From Caballeronia temeraria (lineage in GTDB: Bacteria; Pseudomonadota; Gammaproteobacteria; Burkholderiales; Burkholderiaceae), in the NCBI RefSeq assembly GCF_001544795.2, contig NZ_FCOI02000002.1, positions 372,001 to 436,000 of the forward strand: a stretch of 64,000 nt of DNA. Reading direction: 5' to 3'. How positions within the stretch are numbered: position 1 is the stretch's first letter; every line of letters begins with the position of its first letter. Shown here piece by piece: positions 9,184-18,120 of this stretch. Position numbers and translations under genes: made by a program. The notes beneath the pieces were generated by a model. That model did not search any database, was not told the origin of the DNA, and was given only the letters and a program-made list of their open reading frames with translations.

Positions 9184-9770
9184 TGAGCGTTCTTCGTCGC
9201 GTATTCGCGCTGCTGGTTTTCGCGGCGCTGCTTTCGGCGTGCGAGAAGGCGCCCGATTTCAAGAATCTCGATATCACCGGCAACAAGCAGTTCGGCAGCG
9301 ACTTCTCGCTGCCCGACAGCCACGGCAAGACGCGCACGCTCGCGGACTTCAAGGGCAAGGCGGTCGTGCTGTTTTTCGGCTATACGCATTGCCCGGACGT
9401 CTGCCCGACCACGCTCGCCGAACTCTCGCAAGCGATGCAGCAACTCGGCGACAAGTCGAAGGACGTGCAGGTGCTGATGGTCACCGTCGATCCGGCGCGC
9501 GACACGCCCGATCTGCTCGGTCAATATGTGGCGGCGTTCAACTCGTCGTATATCGGCTTGCGTCCCGCCGACGACGCGCAGCTCGCGAAGATCGCGAAAG
9601 ACTTTCGGGTGTACTACGCGAAGTCGCAGGGCAAGACACCCGGCGACTACACGATGGATCACACCGCCGCGAGCTATGTCTTCGACAAGGACGGCAAGCT
9701 GCGTCTCTTCGCGCGCGACGGGCAAGGCGTGGAGCCCTGGGTTCACGACCTGAAGCTGTTGATCGACTGA
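9180..9770 (+). CDS. SCO1/SenC copper chaperone lipoprotein
   Basis: Delivers copper to the CuA site of subunit II. 196 residues. The N-terminus has a lipobox (LLSAC) for lipid anchoring. The copper site is the C-x3-C motif in [12 protein letters not shown] with the distant histidine in [13 protein letters not shown]. Start ATG 9180 overlaps the ctaB stop. Ends the oxidase/heme A run and is followed by a strong terminator at 9776. Confidence 0.95.
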   Translation: MMSVLRRVFALLVFAALLSACEKAPDFKNLDITGNKQFGSDFSLPDSHGKTRTLADFKGKAVVLFFGYTHCPDVCPTTLAELSQAMQQLGDKSKDVQVLMVTVDPARDTPDLLGQYVAAFNSSYIGLRPADDAQLAKIAKDFRVYYAKSQGKTPGDYTMDHTAASYVFDKDGKLRLFARDGQGVEPWVHDLKLLID

Positions 9771-9775
9771 TTGCG

Positions 9776-9800
9776 AAAGTGGCCCTTACGGGCCACTTTT
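9776..9800. terminator. Bidirectional rho-independent terminator
   Basis: AAAGTGGCCC-TTAC-GGGCCACTTTT: a ten-base stem with A and T runs on both sides. It lies 5 bp after the SCO stop and 4 bp from the stop of the convergent YciI-like gene, so it can serve both. Confidence 0.9.
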
Positions 9801-9804
9801 CATT

Positions 9805-10104
9805 TCAGCGCTCCGAAGACGGCTCGGGCAGATTCAGGCCGGGCGCAAGCCGCGTCGCCTTGAATTCGATGATGTCGTAGTGCGCGAGTCCCTGCTGCGA
9901 GAACGGGTCTTCCGCGATGATCGCATCGAGCCGATCACGTTCGATACCCGACGCCACGATGACGCCGCCTTCGCGCGGCACCTTCGGCCCGGCCATGACG
10001 AACACGCCCGCCGCGAAATAGCGTTCGAGATAGATGCGATGCGCGTCGAGGGCATCGTCGATTTCGGCGAGCGCGCCGGTGTATCGGAGATTGATCACGT
10101 ACAT
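9805..10104 (-). CDS. YciI-like protein, 99 aa
   Basis: Small ferredoxin-like alpha+beta barrel protein of the YciI/YCII family. The start MYVINLRYTGALAEIDDALD and the middle GVFVMAGPKVPREGGVIVA with a conserved Asp-rich EDPFSQQGLAHYDIIEF are typical. The ATG at 10104 is preferred because homology-like sequence begins there, although the frame stays open upstream. The biochemical role is unsettled for the family. Convergent with the SCO gene. Confidence 0.9.
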   Translation of the reverse strand: MYVINLRYTGALAEIDDALDAHRIYLERYFAAGVFVMAGPKVPREGGVIVASGIERDRLDAIIAEDPFSQQGLAHYDIIEFKATRLAPGLNLPEPSSER

Positions 10105-10306
10105 GATGAGGTTCGGCTCCGGCGCAAAGGGTTTGTGACGTTCTGTCACGATTCTATCCCCGCCCTCGCCGCAGCGGATATTCACATGAGCATTCTGTAT
10201 TTCACGTCGCACCACGGTTGTGCGAACATCCGTCACCCGGTTTGAAAACCCGCCGGCGAGGAATCACGCAACCCCAGCAAGAACGCATCATCGAAACAGG
10301 AACACC

Positions 10307-11116
10307 ATGCAGCGCAGAAATTTGCTTAAAGCCATTACCGCCGTCGCGGCGTCCGCCGCGTTGGTCACGAGCCTCGCTCACGCCGATGACAAGGTGATCA
10401 AGGTCGGCACCATCAGCGGCCCTGACGCGCAGATCTGGCAAGTCGTGCAGAAGGTCGCGAAGCGCGAAGGCCTCAATGTGAAAGTGATCGAGTTCAACGA
10501 CTACGTGCAGCCGAACGCAGCACTCGACGCCGGCGATCTCGACGCGAACAGTTTTCAGCATCAGCCGTATCTCGACAGTCAGGTGAAGCAGCGCGGCTAC
10601 AAGATCGTGAACGCGGGGCTGACGTATATTTCGCCGCTCGGCGTGTATTCGAAGAAACTGAAGTCGCTGAAGGATCTGCCGCAAGGCGCGAAGGTCGCGG
10701 TGCCGAATGATCCGTCGAACGAAAATCGGGCGCTGCTGCTGTTGCAATCGCAGGGCGTGATCAAGCTGAAGGCGGGCGCCGGCACGAACGGCAATAGCGC
10801 GACGGCCCTCGACGTGGCGGACAATCCGAAGAAGATCAAGCTCGTCGAGCTGGATGCCGCGCAACTGCCGCGCACGCTCGCCGACGTCGATGCCGCCGCC
10901 ATCAACACGAACTTCGCGCTTGCGGCCGGCCTGCAACCGACGAAGGACGCGATCGCGCTCGAGGACGTGCATAGCCCGTACGCGAATCTGATTGCGGTGC
11001 GCGCGAAAGACAAGGATCAGCCGTGGGTGAAGAAGTTGGTCGCGGCCTATCAGTCCGACGACGTGCGGCAGTTCCTCAAGAGCGAATTCAAGGGCTCGGT
11101 GGTGCCTTCGTTCTGA
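10307..11116 (+). CDS. MetQ/NlpA family substrate-binding protein
   Basis: Periplasmic binding protein for methionine-type ABC import. 269 residues; the signal segment is MQRRNLLKAITAVAASAALV...AHA without a clear lipobox cysteine, so it may be soluble. Family motifs are IKVGTISGPDAQIW, VKVIEFNDYVQPNAALD, DANSFQHQPYLD and AVPNDPSNENRALLLL. No metN or metI lies next to it, so it is an orphan here and must use a transporter encoded elsewhere. AGGA lies upstream of the ATG. Confidence 0.93.
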   Translation: MQRRNLLKAITAVAASAALVTSLAHADDKVIKVGTISGPDAQIWQVVQKVAKREGLNVKVIEFNDYVQPNAALDAGDLDANSFQHQPYLDSQVKQRGYKIVNAGLTYISPLGVYSKKLKSLKDLPQGAKVAVPNDPSNENRALLLLQSQGVIKLKAGAGTNGNSATALDVADNPKKIKLVELDAAQLPRTLADVDAAAINTNFALAAGLQPTKDAIALEDVHSPYANLIAVRAKDKDQPWVKKLVAAYQSDDVRQFLKSEFKGSVVPSF

Positions 11117-11140
11117 GCGTCATTGCATGACGCACGCATA

Positions 11141-11165
11141 ACGGCGTCCCTCGGGACGCCGTTTT
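11141..11165 (+). terminator. Terminator after the MetQ-like gene
   Basis: ACGGCGTCCC-TCGG-GACGCCGTTTT, a stable stem with a T run, 24 bp after the stop codon. It also lies just past the end of the convergent MarR-GNAT gene. Confidence 0.88.
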
Positions 11166-11183
11166 CATGTGCGCCGCCGTGTT

Positions 11184-12110
11184 TCAGTCGACGCAAATGT
11201 GCTGCAACTCGCGCTGCCACAGGATGCCCGTGGAGTCTTCCTGCACCGGCGAGAAACCCGTTCGATGAAACAGCGCGCAGAGATCTTCGTGAGGTTCATC
11301 GAGACGGCAGATCACCTGATCGTAACGGGCGCCGTGCGCGAAGTTCGTGCATGCCGCGACGAGTCGCTCGCCCAGCCCGCGCCGCCGAGCGCCCGGTTCG
11401 ACGAACAGCAGTTCGATGCGCGCGCGGGTTTCGGACTCCGCAGTAAGTATCGCCGCACCGACGCGCGTGGCAGTGTTCTGCTCGGCCACCCAGCAAGCGA
11501 TGCGCGGCGTGCTCGTCTGCATCTCGGAAAGGAAGCGGGCGATCACCTTCGCCGTACGCGCTTCTCTGAAAAGCTTCGGTCTGTCGCCGGTATAGAGATG
11601 CGCCTGGCGTTCGATCATCCAGCCGAAGTCGCCGGCGCGCGGCACGCGCAGCCGCGTTTCTCCGTCGACGTTCACAGGCGAGAGCAGGCGCTCGACGTCC
11701 GCCATCGCCGTGCAGAGCTGTTCGATCTCGGCCGCCGTCAGCCGCTTGAGCAGCGTGGCCGCCTCCGCCGACACATGCAGATCGATTTCGTCGACCTGCG
11801 CTTTTGCCTCGGGCGTGATATGCAGCAAATGCGCCCGGCCATCCGACTCGTTCTTTCGCCGCACGACGAGGCCGAGTTTCTGGAAGTTGTTGATCAACCG
11901 GCTGAGATAACCCGTATCCAGGCCGAGGTTGCGTGACAGATCCGCAGCCGTGGTGGCTCGCTGTTGCGCCAGCTCATGAAGAATGCGGACTTCAGTCAGG
12001 GAGAAGCAGCTTTTATGCAGCCGCTCATGAAGCGCGCCGGTATGGCGCGCGTAAAAACGGTTAAAGCGGCGTACCGCTTCTACGGCACGGCTCGGGTCGG
12101 AACTGCCCAT
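11184..12110 (-). CDS. MarR-type regulator fused to a GNAT acetyltransferase
   Basis: 308 residues in two domains. Residues 1-150 form a winged helix of MarR type (CFSLTEVRILHELAQ, then TAADLSRNLGLDTGYLSRLI as the recognition segment, then LGLVVRRKNESDGRAHLL as the wing). Residues 155-305 form a GNAT domain with the acetyl-CoA loop EPGARRRGLGERLVAACTNFA. Such fusions are known in proteobacteria but their ligands are mostly unknown. Convergent with the MetQ-like gene; no obvious target next to it. Confidence 0.93.
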   Translation of the reverse strand: MGSSDPSRAVEAVRRFNRFYARHTGALHERLHKSCFSLTEVRILHELAQQRATTAADLSRNLGLDTGYLSRLINNFQKLGLVVRRKNESDGRAHLLHITPEAKAQVDEIDLHVSAEAATLLKRLTAAEIEQLCTAMADVERLLSPVNVDGETRLRVPRAGDFGWMIERQAHLYTGDRPKLFREARTAKVIARFLSEMQTSTPRIACWVAEQNTATRVGAAILTAESETRARIELLFVEPGARRRGLGERLVAACTNFAHGARYDQVICRLDEPHEDLCALFHRTGFSPVQEDSTGILWQRELQHICVD

Positions 12111-12430
12111 CTCGAAAGTCTCTCAGAGGATTTGTTGGAATTACTTTTGAATCCGAATTAACGCGCCCATTGTGCCAAAGAAGAACGATCGTGCGAATAC
12201 GAAAATGCCCGAAAAATGCGTTATTCCGCAGTTAAGGAACCAGTTCGCTAAGTGGATCGGCCATTCGGGTAAGTCCCGATGGTCAACTTGTATTATCCAT
12301 CTCGCTAAACATTGCCATAACTCATTGATTTTTAGATAAATTTGACCTTTGTCCTGAGGTGTTGCCTGAGCGTTGACTGGTATTATGTTGGTTATATAAT
12401 GGGCTCCAACCTGGGAGATGAGAGCGCTCG
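12111..12430. promoter_or_regulatory. Divergent intergenic region with promoter for the nag cluster
   Basis: 320 bp without a gene between the divergent MarR-GNAT and GntR genes. A sigma70-like promoter facing the GntR gene is visible: TTGACT at 12373 and TATAAT at 12395, spaced by 16 bases. The spacer carries two related half-sites (GGTATTAT and GGTTATATAA) 12 bases apart, which could be the operator of the GntR regulator acting on its own cluster. The half-site idea is inference. Confidence 0.6.
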
Positions 12431-13165
12431 ATGGAGCATCGCTGGCAATACCTTGCGCCCGACGCGCAAAGCGACACGCCGCTTTATCTGCAACTGGCGT
12501 CGCGTCTTGCGACCGCGATTCACGCGGGCAACTGGTCGGCCGGCGAGGCTTTGCCGTCCGAACGCACGCTGTCTGAAGGCGTCGGTGTTTCGCGAATCAC
12601 GGCGAGAAAAGCCATTGCGCTGCTCGTCGAGCAAGGCTTGATCCGGCGCGTGCGCGGCGCGGGCAGTTTCATCACGCCGCGCGTCGAAGATCCGCTTTCC
12701 CGGCTCACCGGTTTCACCCGGAAGATGGAGCAGCGCGGTTTCAAGCCGGACTCGATCTGGCTCGATCGCGGACTGCGGGCAGCGAATCGCGACGAAGCCG
12801 TGCGCCTCGGGTTGTCGCCGGGCGCGGCTGTGGCGAGCCTCAGGCGGTTGCGGTGCGCGGACGGCATCGTGATGGCGGTCGAGCATTCGACCTTGCCGGT
12901 CGCCGCGGTGCCTGATCCGCTGGCGATCGGCGCGTCGTTGTACCGGTATCTGGAGACGCGCGGGTTGTCGGTGGTGCGCGCGTTGCAGCACTTTCGCGCG
13001 GTGAACGCCGGCGCGGAGATTGCGCGGCTGATGGGCGTCGCGCCGCGCGCGGCGCTGCTCGTGATCACGCGCATCGGCTATTCGGCGGATCAGCGCGCGA
13101 TCGAACTGACCGATACCTACTGCCGCGACGACTACTACGACTTCGTCGCGGAACTGCATCGATAA
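12431..13165 (+). CDS. GntR/HutC family transcriptional regulator, likely of N-acetylglucosamine use
   Basis: 244 residues. Residues 8-75 are a GntR winged helix (PLYLQLASRLATAIHAGNWS, LPSERTLSEGVGVSRITARK, LIRRVRGAGSFI) and the rest a UTRA ligand-binding domain (PLSRLTGFTRKMEQRGFKP). UTRA regulators of this type (NagR/DasR) bind phosphorylated amino sugars. It heads the cluster nagA, SIS, PTS, so GlcN-6-P or GlcNAc-6-P is the likely ligand. 160 bp separate it from nagA. Confidence 0.93.
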   Translation: MEHRWQYLAPDAQSDTPLYLQLASRLATAIHAGNWSAGEALPSERTLSEGVGVSRITARKAIALLVEQGLIRRVRGAGSFITPRVEDPLSRLTGFTRKMEQRGFKPDSIWLDRGLRAANRDEAVRLGLSPGAAVASLRRLRCADGIVMAVEHSTLPVAAVPDPLAIGASLYRYLETRGLSVVRALQHFRAVNAGAEIARLMGVAPRAALLVITRIGYSADQRAIELTDTYCRDDYYDFVAELHR

Positions 13166-13329
13166 GCGTCGGCACAGACGCGCATGACTCAAGACGCATC
13201 AACAGAGCAAACAAGAGAACGAGAGGACCCAAGGAAGCCGTTCGCTTTTTTCGCGACGAAAGCCTGCTCGCAGCACGGCGCGGACGGCACTGAACCTCAT
13301 CCATGCATCGCGTACTTCCAGAGAAATTC

Positions 13330-14433
13330 ATGCTGAAAGGAAACATACTCACGACGGACGGCTGGATCCACGGCTCGATCCGCATCGAGAACGGCCGCGT
13401 GACGGCGCTCGAAGGCCATATCGTCGATCCGCTTGGCAACGACGCGCCCTTCATCCTGCCGGGCTTCATCGACCTGCACGTGCACGGCGGCGGCGGGCGC
13501 GACATCATGGAAGGCGGCGACGCGGCGGACACCGTCGCGCGGCAGCACGCGCAGCACGGCACCACGAGCCTGCTCGCCACCACGATGACCGCGCCGCGCG
13601 ACGAGCTCATGGCCGTCGTCGCCGGGCTCGGCGAACAGGCGAAGCACCGTGCCGCGGGCGGCGCGCGCATGCTGGGCGTGCATCTGGAAGGCCCGTACAT
13701 CAATCCCGGCAAGCTCGGCGCGCAGCCGGACGCGGCCGCCGTCGCAGTGCGCGATGAAGTGCTCAAGTACCTCGAGCTCGCGCCGATCCGCGTCGTCACG
13801 ATCGCGCCGGAGATTTCCGGCCATCTCGATATCATCGCCGAACTGGCCGCGCGCGGCGTGCGCGTGCAGCTCGGCCATTCGCTCGGCACGTACGACGACG
13901 CCGTCAACGCGCTCAAGCACGGCGCGCGCGGCTTCACGCATCTGTTCAACGCGATGTCGCCGCTGCATCACCGCGATCCCGGCATGGTCGGCGCGGCGCT
14001 CGCGCACGCCGAATACGCGGAACTGATTCCCGATCTGCTGCACGTGCATCCGGGCGCCATCCGCGCCGCGATGCGCGCGATCCCGCGTCTCTATGTCGTG
14101 ACCGACAGCACGTCGGCGGCCGGCATGCCCGATGGCGAATATCGTCTCGGCAGCCAGCACGTCACCAAATGCATGGGCGGCGTGCGTCTCGCGGACGGCA
14201 CGCTCGCCGGCAGCACCCTGACGATGGATCAGGCGCTGCGCAATCTCGTCTCGCTGGGCATTCCGCTCGCGGACGTCTCGAATCGCCTGTCGCGTTTCCC
14301 CGCCGACTATCTCGGACTCGAAGACCGCGGGCGCATCGCGCGCGGCGCATGGGCCGATCTCGTCGTGCTCGACCGGGAACACGCGCTGACCGCCACGTAT
14401 GTCGAAGGAGAATCAATTGTCGAATATGCTTAA
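13330..14433 (+). CDS. nagA: N-acetylglucosamine-6-phosphate deacetylase
   Basis: Removes acetate from GlcNAc-6-P made by the PTS. 367 residues, amidohydrolase fold. Metal and substrate motifs are PGFIDLHVHGGGGRDIMEGG, HLEGPYINP, the VQLGHSLGTYDDA segment, GFTHLFNAMSPLHHRDPG and the catalytic Asp region VVTDSTSAAGMPDGEY. Start placed at ATG 13330, where the amidohydrolase N-terminus (MLKGNILTTDGW) begins. The end overlaps the next gene, so translation is likely coupled. Confidence 0.96.
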   Translation: MLKGNILTTDGWIHGSIRIENGRVTALEGHIVDPLGNDAPFILPGFIDLHVHGGGGRDIMEGGDAADTVARQHAQHGTTSLLATTMTAPRDELMAVVAGLGEQAKHRAAGGARMLGVHLEGPYINPGKLGAQPDAAAVAVRDEVLKYLELAPIRVVTIAPEISGHLDIIAELAARGVRVQLGHSLGTYDDAVNALKHGARGFTHLFNAMSPLHHRDPGMVGAALAHAEYAELIPDLLHVHPGAIRAAMRAIPRLYVVTDSTSAAGMPDGEYRLGSQHVTKCMGGVRLADGTLAGSTLTMDQALRNLVSLGIPLADVSNRLSRFPADYLGLEDRGRIARGAWADLVVLDREHALTATYVEGESIVEYA

Positions 14434-15433
14434 TGAGGCGCTGGAGTCCGCCGACGTCGTCGCGGCCCAGCTTGCCGATACCTCCCGCATCGAAGCGCTC
14501 GCGGAGAAGCTCAAGGAGCAGCCGCGCAATGTCGCGCTGACGGTTGCGCGCGGCAGCTCGGACCACGCCGCCAGTTATTTCGCAAGCCTGACGATGAGCC
14601 GCATCGGCGTGCCGGTCGCCTCGCTGCCGATGTCCGTCGCCACGTTGCAGCAGGCGCCGCTGCGTGTCTCCGGGCAGCTCGCCGTCGCATTTTCGCAGTC
14701 GGGCAAGAGCCCCGATCTCGTCGGCACGATGCAGGCGCTGCGCGACGCGGGCGCGTTCACTGTCGCGGCCGTCAACGTCACCGGTTCGCCGCTCGAAAGC
14801 GCGTGCGAATACTTCCTGCCATTGCTCGCCGGTCCCGAGCTGTCGGTTGCCGCGACCAAGAGCTATATCGCGATGCTGTCGCTGTCGGCCATCGTGATCG
14901 CGCACGTTCAGCGCGACGTCGAATTGCTGAAGGCGCTCGAATCGCTGCCGGAAAAGCTGCGCGCCGCGGGCAAGCTCGACTGGACCCGCGCCGTCGACGA
15001 ACTGAAGAACGTCGATCGCATGATTGTGATCGGCCGTGGCCTCGGTCTCGCCATCGCGCAGGAAGCCGCGCTCAAGCTGAAGGAAACATCGGGCATCCAG
15101 GCCGAGGCGTTTTCGAGCGCGGAAGTGCGTCACGGGCCGATGGAAATCATCGACCGCGACTATCCGCTGCTCGTGTTCGCGCCGCGCGGGCCGGAGCAGG
15201 CGGGGCTCGTCCAGCTCGCCGCCGACATGCGCGCTCGCGGCGCGCGCGTGCTGCTCGCAGCGCCCGCCGATGTCGCCGAGGCGGAACTGCCGCTCGTCGC
15301 CACCGATCACCCGGCGCTCGATCCGATCGCCGCGATTCTGTCGTTCTATGTGATGGCCGCGGGTCTGGCCGCCGCGCGCGGGCGCAATCCCGACGCGCCG
15401 CGCCACCTGAACAAGGTCACCGAAACCCATTGA
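14417..15433 (+). CDS. SIS-domain glucosamine-6-phosphate deaminase-type protein
   Basis: 338 residues with two SIS domains, resembling the isomerase half of GlmS and the NagB-II/AgaS deaminases rather than the classical NagB. Motifs are RGSSDHAASYFASL (sugar-phosphate loop), FSQSGKSPDLVGT and the C-terminal FSSAEVRHGPMEII. In this cluster it most likely converts GlcN-6-P to fructose-6-P and ammonia. Start taken as TTG 14417 with AAGGAG six bases upstream, inside the end of nagA; ATG 14399 or 14426 fit the spacing less well. Confidence 0.92.
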   Translation: MSNMLNEALESADVVAAQLADTSRIEALAEKLKEQPRNVALTVARGSSDHAASYFASLTMSRIGVPVASLPMSVATLQQAPLRVSGQLAVAFSQSGKSPDLVGTMQALRDAGAFTVAAVNVTGSPLESACEYFLPLLAGPELSVAATKSYIAMLSLSAIVIAHVQRDVELLKALESLPEKLRAAGKLDWTRAVDELKNVDRMIVIGRGLGLAIAQEAALKLKETSGIQAEAFSSAEVRHGPMEIIDRDYPLLVFAPRGPEQAGLVQLAADMRARGARVLLAAPADVAEAELPLVATDHPALDPIAAILSFYVMAAGLAAARGRNPDAPRHLNKVTETH

Positions 15434-15470
15434 GTGAGAAACGCCGATGCGCCGTGCCGAGGAGTCACTG

Positions 15471-18035
15471 TTGAACCATTCCATCGATAACCCGAACGAC
15501 GTCGTGTTGCTCTCGCCGTTCACCGGTCCTGTCGTGCCGCTCGCCGACGTGCCCGATCCCGTGTTCGCCGAAGGCATGTTCGGCGACGGCATCGGCATCG
15601 ATCCGCTCGATAACGTGCTCGTCTCGCCCTGCGACGGCACCATCACGCATCTCGCGCGCACGCATCACGCCGTGACGCTGCGCACGAAGGAAGGCGCGGA
15701 GATTCTCGTGCATATTGGCATCGACACCGTCGAGCTGGGCGGCAAGGGCTTCACGCCGAAGGTTCAGCAAGGCGCGACGGTGCGCGCGGGCGAGCCGCTG
15801 ATCGAATTCGACGCGGATTTCGTCGCGCAGCACGCGCCGAGCCTCGTTTCGGTGATCGCGGTCGCCAATGGCGATGCGTTCGACGTCGCCGAGCGCGCCG
15901 GCCGCGGCGTGCTGAAAGCCGGGTCGCGCTTGCTGGTGCTGCGCGCGAAAGACGGCGAGAAAGCCGAGTCGGCGCGCACGGGCGCGGTTGTGCTGGAAGA
16001 AGCGCGCCGCAGCCTCACGCTGGCGCACGCGGGCGGCCTGCATGCACGTCCGGCGGCGCGGGCGCGGGAAGCCGCGCGCGGTTTCGATGCGAAGGTCGAA
16101 GTGCGTTACGAAGGCAAGAAAGCGCCGGTGGAAAGCGTGGTCGGGCTGCTCGGTCTCGGTGCGGGCGAGGGCGCGACCATCGAGCTGGTCGGCATCGGCG
16201 CAAAGGCGCGAGAGGCCGTCGACGCGGTCGCGACGGAATTGCTGCGCGCGGCGCAGGGCGAAGTCGAAGAGACGCCCGCGCGCGCGAAGTCGCCCGCGCC
16301 GGTGGTGCAGGCCACGCGAACGGGCGAGCCGTTGCCGCCGAACACGCTCGCGGGCGTGTGCGCCGCGCCGGGCATCGCGGTGGGCAAGCTCGTGCGCTGG
16401 GACGATCAGGACATCGTGCCGCCGGAACAGGCGAGCGGTCAGTCGGCGGCGGAAAGCCGTGCGCTCGATAAAGCCATCGCGCAAGTCGACGCCGAACTTG
16501 GCGAAACCGTGCGCACCGCGTCGCAGCGTGGCGCGGTCGGCGAAGCGGGCATCTTCGCGGTGCATCGCGTGCTGCTCGAAGACCCGACGCTCGTCGATGC
16601 CGCGCGCGATCTGATCAGCCTCGGCAAGAGCGCGGGCTTTGCGTGGCGCGAGGCGATCCGCGCGCAGATCGCGCTGCTGTCGAACGTGCAGGACGACTTG
16701 CTCGCCGAGCGCGCGGCCGATCTGCGCGATATCGAAAAGCGCGTGTTGCGCGCGCTCGGTCTCACGAACACGGCGGCGCGCGAATTGCCGCAGGAAGCCG
16801 TGCTCGCGGCTATCGAATTCACGCCGTCGGATCTGTCGTCGCTCGACCGCACACGTGTCACCGCGCTCGTGATGGCGCGCGGCGGCGCGACTTCGCACGC
16901 GGCGATCATCGCGCGGCAGATCGGCATTCCGGCGCTCGTCGCGATCGGCGATGCGTTGCACGCGATTCCCGAAGGCACGCAAGTCGTCGTGGATGCATCG
17001 GCGGGGCGCATCGAACATGCGCCGAGCACGATCGACGTCGAACGCGCGCGCAACGAACGCGACCGGCTCGCGGGCGTGCGAGAAGCGAATCGCAAACTGT
17101 CGCGCGAAGCGGCATCGACGAAAGATGGCCGCGCGATCGAAGTCGCCGCGAACATCGCGACGCTCGACGACGCCAAAGCCGCCGTCGAGAACGGCGCCGA
17201 TGCGGTCGGCCTCCTGCGCACGGAGCTGCTGTTCATCCATCGCCAGTCGGCGCCGACGGTCGCGGAGCACACGGAGAGCTATCAGGGCATCGTCGATGCC
17301 TTGCAGGGCCGCACCGCGATCATCCGCACGCTCGATGTCGGCGCGGACAAGGAAGTCGACTATCTGACGCTGCCGCCCGAAGAGAACCCGGCGCTCGGTC
17401 TGCGCGGCATCCGTCTCGCGCAAGTGCGCCCGGATCTGCTCGACGACCAGTTGCGCGGCCTGCTCGCCGTGAAGCCGGCGGGCGCGGTGCGCATCCTTCT
17501 GCCGATGGTCACCGATTCCGGCGAACTGCAGCGCCTGCGTGCGCGCATCGACGAACTGGCGCGCGAAGCGGGCCGCACCGATCCGGTCGAAGTGGGCGTG
17601 ATGATCGAAGTGCCGTCGGCGGCGCTGCTTGCCGATCAGCTCGCGAAGCACGCGGATTTCCTCTCGATCGGCACCAACGATCTCACGCAGTACACGCTCG
17701 CGATGGACCGTTGCCAGCCCGATCTCGCCGCGCAATCCGACGGGCTGCATCCGGCCGTGCTGCGTCTCATCAAGGCGGCGGTGCAGGGCGCGGAGAAGCA
17801 CGGCAAGTGGGTCGGCGTGTGCGGCGCGCTCGGCGGCGATCCGGTCGCGGCGCCGTTGCTCATCGGGCTCGGCGTGACGGAATTGTCGGTCGATCCGGTG
17901 TCCGTGCCGGGCATCAAGGCGCGCGTGCGCAATCTCGATTACCAACTGTGCCGCCAGCGCGCCGAGGACTGTCTCGCGCTCGAATCGGCTCAGGCAGTAA
18001 GAGCGGCAAGCCGCGAAATCTGGCCGCAGGACTGA
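15471..18035 (+). CDS. PTS EIIA-HPr-enzyme I fusion protein
   Basis: Carries the soluble phosphate relay of a sugar PTS in one chain of about 854 residues: EIIA of the glucose/GlcNAc type (ILVHIGIDTVELGGKGF with the active His), HPr (AGGLHARPAARAREAARGF, His in the GLHARP motif) and enzyme I (ARGGATSHAAIIARQIGIP with the phospho-His; later EVPSAALLADQLAKHADF and SIGTNDLTQYTLAMDR). Start TTG 15471 is preferred because GAGGAG lies nearby; ATG 15447 is possible. Phosphate should pass from here to the membrane EIICB encoded next. Confidence 0.94.
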   Translation: MNHSIDNPNDVVLLSPFTGPVVPLADVPDPVFAEGMFGDGIGIDPLDNVLVSPCDGTITHLARTHHAVTLRTKEGAEILVHIGIDTVELGGKGFTPKVQQGATVRAGEPLIEFDADFVAQHAPSLVSVIAVANGDAFDVAERAGRGVLKAGSRLLVLRAKDGEKAESARTGAVVLEEARRSLTLAHAGGLHARPAARAREAARGFDAKVEVRYEGKKAPVESVVGLLGLGAGEGATIELVGIGAKAREAVDAVATELLRAAQGEVEETPARAKSPAPVVQATRTGEPLPPNTLAGVCAAPGIAVGKLVRWDDQDIVPPEQASGQSAAESRALDKAIAQVDAELGETVRTASQRGAVGEAGIFAVHRVLLEDPTLVDAARDLISLGKSAGFAWREAIRAQIALLSNVQDDLLAERAADLRDIEKRVLRALGLTNTAARELPQEAVLAAIEFTPSDLSSLDRTRVTALVMARGGATSHAAIIARQIGIPALVAIGDALHAIPEGTQVVVDASAGRIEHAPSTIDVERARNERDRLAGVREANRKLSREAASTKDGRAIEVAANIATLDDAKAAVENGADAVGLLRTELLFIHRQSAPTVAEHTESYQGIVDALQGRTAIIRTLDVGADKEVDYLTLPPEENPALGLRGIRLAQVRPDLLDDQLRGLLAVKPAGAVRILLPMVTDSGELQRLRARIDELAREAGRTDPVEVGVMIEVPSAALLADQLAKHADFLSIGTNDLTQYTLAMDRCQPDLAAQSDGLHPAVLRLIKAAVQGAEKHGKWVGVCGALGGDPVAAPLLIGLGVTELSVDPVSVPGIKARVRNLDYQLCRQRAEDCLALESAQAVRAASREIWPQD

Positions 18036-18120
18036 ACGTTCGGCTTGCCAACGATTCGCGGAGCCTTTTTTAGCAATCCCCAAGCAGCAAAGACAAGACC
18101 TATATTTTTTGGAGAACCCG

